Shown here piece after piece: positions 1 through 5,197 of a stretch of 5,616 bases of DNA (positions within the stretch are counted from its first letter, which is position 1; each line of letters begins with the position of its first letter). A model generated the notes under the pieces. It was not told where the DNA came from and did not search any database. It saw nothing but the letters and a program-made list of their open reading frames with translations. Source of the stretch: Acidobacteriota bacterium (GTDB lineage: Bacteria > Acidobacteriota > Vicinamibacteria > Vicinamibacterales > CAVVIG01); contig QHWF01000635.1 of NCBI GenBank assembly GCA_003222455.1, positions 1 to 5,616 of the forward strand, read 5' to 3'. The position numbers and the translations under genes were made by a program.

Positions 1-653
1 CGCATGAAATGGCGCGTCGAGTTGAGCTGCTCCTCGAAAGGCAGCTTCGGTCCCTTGGCGAGCGCGGAATAAAGGATGAATGCGTTCGGCCTGGCGATCA
101 GCACGCCGGTCGGGTTGCCGGCGCCGTCGCGCTGAATCTCGCCGCCCGGCGGGTTTGGCGTGTTCCTGTCGTAGCCCACCGCGCGCAGCGCCGCTCGGTT
201 GAGGAGCGCCATCGCGTAGAGATTGAGAACGAACACCGGCGTGTCGGGCGCGGCGGAGTTGAGCTCGTCGAGGGTCGGCATGCGCTTTTCGGCGAACTGG
301 AATTCAGACCAGCCGCCCACCACCCTCACCCACTGGTTCGGCGGCGTGCGCTGCGCCTGCTCGCGCAGCATGCGCAAGCCGTCGGCGAGCGACGGCACGC
401 CGTCCCAGCGCAGCTCCAGGTTGTAGTACAGCCCGCCGCGGATCGGATGCGAGTGCGAGTCGATGAGCCCGGGGATCACGGTGCGGCCGTTCAGGTCGAT
501 CCTCCGACCTTGATAGCCGCCGATCTCGGCGTCGCTGCCGGTCGCGAGGATGCGCCCGTCCTTGATCGCAAGCGCCTGCACCATCGAGCGGCGCTCGTCC
601 TGCGTTGCAATGCGCCCGTTGAGAAGGATCAGGTCGGCATCTTTCGGACTCAT
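1..653 (-). CDS. YtcJ-like amidohydrolase (COG1574 / Amidohydro_3), N-terminal part, cut by window edge
   Basis: The first 217 residues are visible, and the frame stays open to base 1. Residues 7-60 form the small beta-sandwich typical of composite-domain amidohydrolases (DLILLNGRIAT, then ALAIKDGRILATG). The signature VIPGLIDSHSHP follows at 59-70, with H67 and H69 as the HxH metal ligands that begin the TIM-barrel active site. The later motif WVRVVGGWSE and a PTLDELN segment fit the YtcJ-like exoenzyme subgroup, whose members usually run about 550-600 residues, so roughly one third is seen here. The family hydrolyses amide or related bonds with one or two metal ions; the substrate cannot be told. 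There is no signal peptide, so it should be cytoplasmic. The ATG at 653 overlaps the upstream gene's stop as ATGA, which suggests translational coupling and explains the lack of a strong Shine-Dalgarno. The remaining metal ligands lie outside the window, so catalytic integrity is unproven. Confidence 0.88.
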   Translation of the reverse strand, partial: MSPKDADLILLNGRIATQDERRSMVQALAIKDGRILATGSDAEIGGYQGRRIDLNGRTVIPGLIDSHSHPIRGGLYYNLELRWDGVPSLADGLRMLREQAQRTPPNQWVRVVGGWSEFQFAEKRMPTLDELNSAAPDTPVFVLNLYAMALLNRAALRAVGYDRNTPNPPGGEIQRDGAGNPTGVLIARPNAFILYSALAKGPKLPFEEQLNSTRHFM

Positions 654-1132
654 GGCCGCCGGCGCAGCCGCAGGACCTGCAGCGTCGCGCCAACCAGGAA
701 AATCAGGAAGAACACGCCGATGATCGGCTGCGCTTTCGGGTCGTCGGGGTTGGCGAGGAACGGCGCGCCCGCCGGCAGCCGGGTCAGCGTCTCGACGGTG
801 GCCGGAATGAAGTGCAGGAAAAGGCCAAGCGAGTAGCCGAGCGTTGCGACGTATCGCGAGACCCGCCCGAAGGCGCTGCCGCGCTCGGCCGCCACAGCGA
901 CCCCCAGCACGATCAGCGTGACGATGCCCAGCACGTGCGGGTTGCCGAACCCGCCGTGCCGGAAGATGCCGAAGCCGGTCAGGCAGGTAATCACCGTCCC
1001 CCAGAAGAACAGCGATCCCGCGGCGCTCTTTGTCGAGATCTCCTTGTCGCGCGCCAGCGCGACAAATCCGGCGACGACGGCGATCAGGCTGATGGCGGTG
1101 TGGAGCGTGCCTAGCGGCGTGAGACCGAACAT
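650..1132 (-). CDS. DUF2306-like five-helix membrane protein
   Basis: This encodes a 160-aa integral membrane protein. Hydrophobic segments lie near residues 7-27, 39-57, 66-83, 94-112 and 136-153, followed by a very basic tail (RLRRRP) that is probably cytoplasmic. The pattern of an early HTAISL motif, then TGFGIFRHGGFG, then a helix starting PHVLG resembles the uncharacterised DUF2306/COG5395 membrane family. Histidines H11, H59, H66 and H107 sit at helix ends or within helices. I recognise the pattern but cannot run a profile search, and no biochemical function is assigned. I chose the ATG at 1132 because GAGGGG lies six bases upstream. An in-frame TTG at 1156 would add eight residues but has no ribosome binding site. 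The gene lies 43 bases downstream of the exporter and shares ATGA with the amidohydrolase, so all three are probably one transcript. Confidence 0.82.
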   Translation of the reverse strand: MFGLTPLGTLHTAISLIAVVAGFVALARDKEISTKSAAGSLFFWGTVITCLTGFGIFRHGGFGNPHVLGIVTLIVLGVAVAAERGSAFGRVSRYVATLGYSLGLFLHFIPATVETLTRLPAGAPFLANPDDPKAQPIIGVFFLIFLVGATLQVLRLRRRP

Positions 1133-1138
1133 GTGAAC

Positions 1139-1144
1139 CCCCTC
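1139..1144 (-). promoter_or_regulatory. Ribosome binding site of the DUF2306-like gene
   Basis: GAGGGG on the minus strand is six bases from the ATG at 1132. It decides between that ATG and the upstream in-frame TTG at 1156, which has no comparable site. Confidence 0.6.
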
Positions 1145-1168
1145 GTGGAGAAGCAACGAATCATGACA

Positions 1169-1186
1169 CCGACCCTTAGCGGTCGG
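1169..1186 (-). repeat. Inverted repeat spanning the exporter stop codon
   Basis: CCGACC at 1169-1174 and GGTCGG at 1181-1186 are perfect 6-bp complementary arms around a six-base loop. The TAA stop of the exporter (1176-1178) lies in the loop. No T-tract follows on either strand, so this does not look like an intrinsic terminator. It could be an RNA hairpin in the intercistronic region that slows 3' decay or modulates polarity, or it may be chance in GC-rich DNA. Confidence 0.35.
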
Positions 1187-2750
1187 CGAGCCAATGCGTC
1201 GATTTGGTGGATTCGCCTTTCACCAGAAACTGGTTTGCCCGGCGCTGGATTTCGCGGTCGGCGACGCTCACGCGCTCGTGCTGGCGCAGGTGCTCGGTCC
1301 ACGATTCGTCCATGAAGGACTCGAGAAACCGGGTCGGGTGCGCCGAGTCATGAAACAGCTCCCAGAAAAATGCGCCGTTGCGCCGCCGCATCTCGCGCAC
1401 GTCGCGCATCGCGGCGACGAATTCGGCGCGCCGAGCGGGATCGACCCGGTATTCGATCGTCACCAGCACCGGCCCGCTGTCGGGTTCAGGGGTTTCGGCA
1501 ACGAGCGGCGCCGCCCAATCCATCGACGGCGTGAAATCGGGCGCGCGGCCGTCAACCAGCCGGAAGCTCCATGTCAGCCCGATGGCAGCCACCATTCCAA
1601 TGGCGGCCGTGGTCAGCGCGGCCGGAATCCCGATCCGGGTGGCGACCTGCCCCCACAGGATGCTGCCGAGCGCCATCCCGCCCATGAAGACGACGACGAA
1701 TGCGGCGAGGCCGCGCGCGCGCACCCAGGCGGGCAACGTCAGCTGGGCCGAGACCTGCAGCGCGGCGAGGATCGCGATCCACGCGACACCCGTCGCCAGC
1801 ATGGCCACCATCAGCAGCCCGACGTTCTGCAGGTGCGCCAGCGCGAGGGCGGCAAGCGCGTAAAGCGCGCTCGCCCAGGCGACCATGGCGCTGCGCGAGA
1901 TCTTCTCCCTCACCCGAGGGAGCAGCATGGCTCCGGCTACCGCGCCGATTCCGATGCACGTCAGCAGCAGGCCGTAGACTTCCGGACCTCGCCCGAGCTC
2001 GCGGCGCACGACCAGGGGAAAGAGCGACCACGTCGCGCTGGCGAAGACGAAGAACGCGGCGCCGCGGATGAGCACGGCTTGCAGCGTCCGGGTGTGCGTG
2101 ACGAAACGCAAGCCAACGCGAATGGCGCTCAGGAAACGCTCAGCAGGGAGCGCGCTCTTGTGATGCTCGCGCCGCCACCGCAGCAATACCGCGAGGATGC
2201 CGACGCACGACAACGCGTTCAGCGCGAACACCGGCCACACCCCGACGGACGCGACGAGAACCCCTGCGATCGCCGGGCCGATGGCGCGCGAGATATTGAT
2301 GCCGACGCTGTTTAGCGCAATCGCCGACGGCAGCTCGTCGGCCGCCACCAGCTCCGGGACGATCGCGGCCCACGCCGGCATCGTGATCGCCGTGCCGACG
2401 CCAACGGCAAAGGTGAATGCCAGCAGCCCCCAGGGAGTCGTCATGTCGAGGGCCGTGAGCAGCGCAAGCGCGCCGATGACGATCAGGAAATAGACCTGGA
2501 CGGCGATCAGCAGCCTGCGGCGATCGACGATGTCGGCGATCGCCCCGGCAGGCAGCGCAAGCAGCATCACGGGAAGAGTGTCCGCCGCCTCGACGAGCGC
2601 CACCATCGACGGCGACGACGAGAGCGAGGTCATCAGCCAGCCGGCACCCACCTCGTGCATCCAGGTGCCGATGTTCGAGACGATCGTCGCGATCCACAGG
2701 CTGCGAAACAGCCCGTTGCGCAGCGGGCTCCACGGTGACTGCGTGCTCAG
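1176..2750 (-). CDS. MFS_3 family exporter with C-terminal ABM-like domain
   Basis: The product is a 524-aa inner-membrane transporter of the MFS_3 (EntS-like) group, probably a proton-driven exporter of a small molecule or drug. The N-terminus PLRNGLFRSLW followed by SNIGTWM is typical of the family. The MFS motif-A loop GAIADIVDRRR is at about residues 69-79, between the second and third helices. About twelve hydrophobic segments fill residues 15-410. Residues 426-524 form a soluble tail (VTIEYRVDPARRAEF, FFWELFHD, RFLESFMDESW) resembling the dimeric alpha-beta-barrel fold of antibiotic biosynthesis monooxygenases, an extension I know from many MFS_3 proteins. The frame is open upstream to a GTG at 2939, but that would add 63 residues unlike MFS and overlap the opposite-strand gene. 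The only start that gives a normal N-terminus is a CTG at 2750 with AAGGAG six bases before it. There is no in-frame ATG, GTG or TTG from there until M31, inside helix 1. The substrate is unknown. Confidence 0.88.
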   Translation of the reverse strand: MSTQSPWSPLRNGLFRSLWIATIVSNIGTWMHEVGAGWLMTSLSSSPSMVALVEAADTLPVMLLALPAGAIADIVDRRRLLIAVQVYFLIVIGALALLTALDMTTPWGLLAFTFAVGVGTAITMPAWAAIVPELVAADELPSAIALNSVGINISRAIGPAIAGVLVASVGVWPVFALNALSCVGILAVLLRWRREHHKSALPAERFLSAIRVGLRFVTHTRTLQAVLIRGAAFFVFASATWSLFPLVVRRELGRGPEVYGLLLTCIGIGAVAGAMLLPRVREKISRSAMVAWASALYALAALALAHLQNVGLLMVAMLATGVAWIAILAALQVSAQLTLPAWVRARGLAAFVVVFMGGMALGSILWGQVATRIGIPAALTTAAIGMVAAIGLTWSFRLVDGRAPDFTPSMDWAAPLVAETPEPDSGPVLVTIEYRVDPARRAEFVAAMRDVREMRRRNGAFFWELFHDSAHPTRFLESFMDESWTEHLRQHERVSVADREIQRRANQFLVKGESTKSTHWLADR

Positions 2751-2756
2751 GTATGG

Positions 2757-2762
2757 CTCCTT
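2757..2762 (-). promoter_or_regulatory. Strong ribosome binding site before the CTG start of the exporter
   Basis: AAGGAG on the minus strand is a near-perfect Shine-Dalgarno, six bases from the CTG at 2750. Its placement is the main evidence for a CTG start, since no ATG, GTG or TTG in the correct frame lies at a usable distance. Confidence 0.7.
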
Positions 2763-2839
2763 GCAACAACCGTAACAAACCGCTGCCCTTCTGAAATCAT
2801 CCCGATGGCCGGGGCGGCGAGACTGCGTCCGTGTTCGCC

Positions 2840-2995
2840 ATGAAACGCATTCTGGACCGCTCTTTCCGCTACGTCCCCAGCCACGAAACAGACGTGCGGA
2901 AAACCTTTGAACGCATCCGCAAGGAGCATGAAGCCGCACAGCAGCCGCCTGCGGACACTGTAGTGCAAATCAACCGCGAGAAGAAGTCCGCCTGA
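2840..2995 (+). CDS. Small basic protein of unknown function (51 aa)
   Basis: ATG at 2840 to TGA at 2993-2995 encodes a 51-residue protein starting MKRILDRSFRYVPS. A charged, probably helical stretch follows (TDVRKTFERIRKEHE, residues 18-31), then a proline-containing, basic C-terminus. It has no signal peptide or membrane segment, so it should be cytoplasmic. I recall short proteins with the same opening in Burkholderiales-type genomes, but I know no function for them. It looks like a real gene because the composition is protein-like and it fills the gap between a divergent and a downstream gene. No clear Shine-Dalgarno precedes the ATG; an in-frame GTG at 2831 would add three residues and is no better placed. 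It may be co-transcribed with the exported protein 28 bases downstream. Minus-strand frames over this interval give no recognisable protein. Confidence 0.68.
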   Translation: MKRILDRSFRYVPSHETDVRKTFERIRKEHEAAQQPPADTVVQINREKKSA

Positions 2996-3009
2996 GTCGT
3001 CGCCTCCGG

Positions 3010-3017
3010 TAGATAAT
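3010..3017 (+). promoter_or_regulatory. Possible -10 element (TAGATAAT) for the His-rich exported protein
   Basis: TAGATAAT contains GATAAT, close to the consensus -10 hexamer TATAAT. It ends six bases before the GTG start at 3024, so transcription would begin at or next to the start codon, giving a leaderless mRNA. This would fit the absence of a recognisable Shine-Dalgarno. No convincing -35 hexamer stands at the usual distance, so the call is tentative. Confidence 0.3.
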
Positions 3018-3023
3018 CCGTAA

Positions 3024-3404
3024 GTGAAGATCGCTCTGGGGGTGGTTGCGACGGTCCTGCAGGTGCTGTCTTTCTGCGACGCTTACGCTCATGGCGACCA
3101 CAAGCCCAAGCACGGCGGAATCATGGGCCGGGGCGACGATGAAATCTCGGTCGAGCTGATGATGGATAGCGGCACGGTCATCTTGTTCGTCGAACAGGAT
3201 GACAAGCCGCTGCCGAGCGAAAAGGTCAAGGGAACATTGAGCGTTGCCGGCCCCGGGCGTCCTGCCCAGGAGGCGAAGTTGATTCCGGCGGGCGAGAACA
3301 GGCTCAAGGCAACGGGCCTCACGCCGGCCCCCGGAGACCGACTCAGAGCCCGCATCATTCTCCCCAACGGCGACGAGCTGCAGTCGATCTTTTCCTTCAG
3401 GTAA
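3024..3404 (+). CDS. Exported His-rich protein, probable periplasmic metal binder
   Basis: This encodes a 126-aa protein with an N-terminal signal peptide (MKIALGVVATVLQVLSF, cleavage likely after AYA at residue 22). The mature protein would start HGDHKPKHGG, with H23, H26 and H30 forming a probable Cu/Zn/Ni-binding cluster at or near the free N-terminus. The rest (about 40-126) alternates hydrophobic and polar residues (ISVELMMDSG, VILFVEQD, KGTLSVAG, RLRARIILPNGDELQS), suggesting a small all-beta domain. I recall similar 'HKPKHGG' periplasmic proteins near heavy-metal efflux genes in Betaproteobacteria, but no efflux gene is in this window. A role in periplasmic metal handling is inference. 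The GTG at 3024 is the only start that keeps the signal peptide intact; no clear Shine-Dalgarno precedes it. The TAA stop merges with the A-tract of the following terminator. Confidence 0.8.
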   Translation: MKIALGVVATVLQVLSFCDAYAHGDHKPKHGGIMGRGDDEISVELMMDSGTVILFVEQDDKPLPSEKVKGTLSVAGPGRPAQEAKLIPAGENRLKATGLTPAPGDRLRARIILPNGDELQSIFSFR

Positions 3405-3434
3405 AAAAAAGGCGACCGCTGAGGCCGCCTTCTT
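3403..3434. terminator. Intrinsic terminator between convergent genes
   Basis: A hairpin at 3409-3431 pairs AAGGCG with CGCCTT, then one A/C mismatch, then CC with GG around the loop GCTGA. Eight A residues at 3403-3410 read as T8 on the minus strand, so it is a good terminator for the leftward LVIVD gene. On the plus strand the tail is only TTCTTCGCTT, so termination of the rightward gene would be weaker. The A-tract overlaps the plus-strand TAA stop. Confidence 0.8.
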
Positions 3435-3455
3435 CGCTTCTACGCCACAGGTTAT

Positions 3456-5090
3456 TCAGTCGCCATCGTCATCGGTTCCGAGCCCGATCTTCTTCGCCTT
3501 GCCGTGCAACTCGATGATGTCCATTCCGGCGCCATTGCGATCCACTACGACGACGTACCCGCGATTGTCCACTTCGACGTTGTTCGTCATGTAGCCATCC
3601 GGATTGGTGTTGGCATTGCTCTCCGGCACGTAGAACCCCACCTCGACCGGCGCCTGCGGCTCGCGGATGTCCCACGCGCGCACGCCGCCCGTGAAGTAAG
3701 CGAGGAACGTCAGCCTGCCGTAATAGGGATTATGGAAGTTCTCCTCGCTCGAATGCACCCCGAAGCGCGCGCCACGGTCGCAGTAGTTGCCACGCGGATA
3801 TTTTTCGCCATCGCGCGGATCGACCGACATCGTCGAGAGGACCATCGGCCCTTGCCCCGCGTCTTGCTCGGCGCGAGTTCCCGGGGGAGCAGTCCTCGAG
3901 TTCTCTACCGTGACGTCGACCACGAAGCTCCAGTGCGGCGCTTCCTGGCACTTGTTGGACGTCGCTTCCGAGGCGAGCAGCACGATATCGCGCGTCAGGA
4001 ACTCGGTGAACTTCCCGTAGCTCTTCGGCTGCAGGCCGAACACCGGCATGCTGGTGTGGCCGCCCTGGTCCGGCGACATGGTCATGTATCCCACCTGCGC
4101 CGCGAGAATGTCGGTTTGCGACGGATTGTCGGGATCGCCGGCCCATGTGCCGCCATAGGCCGACGGCAGGAGCTTCTTGCGGTCGATGATCTGGAGAATG
4201 CCGTCGTCGCCGACGCCCCATGCAGCGTAGATGCGGTTGCCGATCATGTCGTCCGGGCCCGCACCGCGCGCCAGCCTCTGGCCGAATTGCGGGTGCTCGA
4301 ACGTGGAGATTGCTCCGTGCAGCGAGTTGGGAATCCCTCCGGTTGCACTCGGTTGCGCGCCGGGTACGCCGTAGGTGCGGATGTATTTCGGGTAGGTCGG
4401 ATATACCACAATCGCCGATCCAACCAGACCCGGCGTCGGCGGATTGCCCCAGTCGTAGACGAGCATCGACTGGCTGGTGCGCCAGCGATTGGGCGCCGGC
4501 ACGTCTCTGCTGCCCGGCATATACGCGATGCCCGATCTGCATTCCCACCAGTCCTTATGCGTGCTGCGGATGCCGCGCAAGGCAGCCACCGGCTGCGGCG
4601 CGCTGACATTGGTCACATCCCAGATTTCGTAGCCCGAGGCGCTGCTTCCCTGGATATTGCGCAGGAGATAGACATGGCCCGGCATGCCGCCCGGCAACTG
4701 CGAGCCCAGACACATGCGCGCCATCTGCGCCTGGCCTCCGGAGACGGGCACCGGGATATGGGCCTTCTCGACCGGCCGCTCCGGATTGGTGATGTCGACG
4801 ATCATCGTGCCATTGAACTCGACCGGGCTGCCGGCCTTTAGCGGGTTGGGCTTGCTGCCGCCATGCGTACCGGCGAACGCGATCGTTCTCCCATCCGGAT
4901 ACACGATTATGTTCGGCTGGTAGGACGGGCGCCCTTGCAGATCGGTATGTCCCACACGGCGCATGTTCTTCTGCTCGCCGCTCTGGCTGATGGCCAGCGC
5001 GCTGCCGGCGCTGAGCGCCAGAACTGCCAGGGCAGCCGCGGATAGTGCGACGCGGCGCCTTGTGCTGCGGTTGCACGATGACAAATCCAT
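3456..5090 (-). CDS. Secreted LVIVD-repeat protein (beta-propeller-like)
   Basis: The product is a 544-aa exported protein. Residues 1-33 are a signal peptide: STRRRVAL resembles a twin-arginine motif, a hydrophobic core follows, and cleavage is likely after ALA at 33. The mature part carries LVIVD-type repeats: MIVDITNPERP (about 96-106), YEIWDVTNVSAPQPV (154-168), LQIIDRKKLLP (299-309), VRAWDIREPQAPVEVGF (470-486), and VVVVDRNGAGMDIIEL near the end. Such repeats are thought to build a beta-propeller on the cell surface or in the periplasm; the family has no established activity. Four mature cysteines (about 127, 184, 381, 437) could form two disulfides, fitting an exported protein. The C-terminus is acidic (GTDDDGD). 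The ATG at 5090 was chosen for its AGGAG site six bases upstream and because it starts the signal peptide; the frame is open 14 codons further. It appears monocistronic, with a terminator downstream and an inverted repeat upstream. Confidence 0.85.
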   Translation of the reverse strand: MDLSSCNRSTRRRVALSAAALAVLALSAGSALAISQSGEQKNMRRVGHTDLQGRPSYQPNIIVYPDGRTIAFAGTHGGSKPNPLKAGSPVEFNGTMIVDITNPERPVEKAHIPVPVSGGQAQMARMCLGSQLPGGMPGHVYLLRNIQGSSASGYEIWDVTNVSAPQPVAALRGIRSTHKDWWECRSGIAYMPGSRDVPAPNRWRTSQSMLVYDWGNPPTPGLVGSAIVVYPTYPKYIRTYGVPGAQPSATGGIPNSLHGAISTFEHPQFGQRLARGAGPDDMIGNRIYAAWGVGDDGILQIIDRKKLLPSAYGGTWAGDPDNPSQTDILAAQVGYMTMSPDQGGHTSMPVFGLQPKSYGKFTEFLTRDIVLLASEATSNKCQEAPHWSFVVDVTVENSRTAPPGTRAEQDAGQGPMVLSTMSVDPRDGEKYPRGNYCDRGARFGVHSSEENFHNPYYGRLTFLAYFTGGVRAWDIREPQAPVEVGFYVPESNANTNPDGYMTNNVEVDNRGYVVVVDRNGAGMDIIELHGKAKKIGLGTDDDGD

Positions 5091-5096
5091 TTCCCT

Positions 5097-5101
5097 CTCC
5101 T
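5097..5101 (-). promoter_or_regulatory. Ribosome binding site of the LVIVD-repeat gene
   Basis: AGGAG lies six bases before the ATG at 5090, within a purine-rich leader (GAGGAGAGGGAA). It selects this start over an in-frame ATG 14 codons upstream that would spoil the signal peptide. Confidence 0.75.
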
Positions 5102-5160
5102 CTAGGTATTCAAGCGGGTATGGATTAAACACCTGCGATCGCTCACCATCTAGTCCGGCG

Positions 5161-5191
5161 GGTCATCTATTCATGACCTTGCGTCATGAAT
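5161..5191. promoter_or_regulatory. Candidate operator: overlapping inverted repeats of GTCAT/ATGAC
   Basis: ATTCATGAC (5169-5177) and GTCATGAAT (5183-5191) are perfect 9-bp arms around the spacer CTTGC. A further half-site, GGTCAT at 5161-5166, pairs with ATGACC at 5173-5178 to make a second, overlapping inverted repeat. The cluster lies 71-101 bases upstream of the LVIVD start codon and just past the stop of the FHA gene. It is relatively AT-rich and has no T-tract, so a protein-binding site fits better than a terminator. I see no confident -35/-10 pair between it and the gene. The regulator is unknown. Confidence 0.5.
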
Positions 5192-5197
5192 TCCTGG

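Noticed and set aside
9..836. Plus-strand open frame of 275 codons at the left end
   Set aside because: It covers both the amidohydrolase and the membrane protein in antisense and is arginine-rich without motifs. The minus-strand genes have clear family signatures and an ATGA junction.
1194..2315. Long plus-strand open frame (373 codons) antisense to the exporter
   Set aside because: It is rich in R, H, G, A, D and Q with no hydrophobic periodicity or motif, as expected for the antisense of a high-GC gene. The minus-strand MFS protein is unambiguous.
2751..2939. 63-residue N-terminal extension of the exporter from a GTG at 2939
   Set aside because: The extension has many C, R and G residues unlike MFS N-termini, overlaps the opposite-strand small gene, and ignores the strong ribosome binding site at 2757-2762.
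2747..2968. Minus-strand 73-codon frame in the divergent region
   Set aside because: No ribosome binding site or recognisable composition. The plus-strand 51-aa frame in the same place is more protein-like.
3504..4841. Long plus-strand open frame (445 codons) antisense to the LVIVD gene
   Set aside because: Its composition is biased (R, H, A, V), it has no recognisable domain, and the opposite strand carries signal peptide, repeats and ribosome binding site.
5136..5143. GCGATCGC palindrome upstream of the LVIVD gene
   Set aside because: An 8-bp palindrome of this composition is common in GC-rich DNA. It is a single copy here and not placed against any promoter element.
5169..5191. Inverted repeat considered as a terminator of the FHA gene
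   Set aside because: The arms are AT-rich for a terminator stem and no T-tract follows on the minus strand, so an operator is the better reading.
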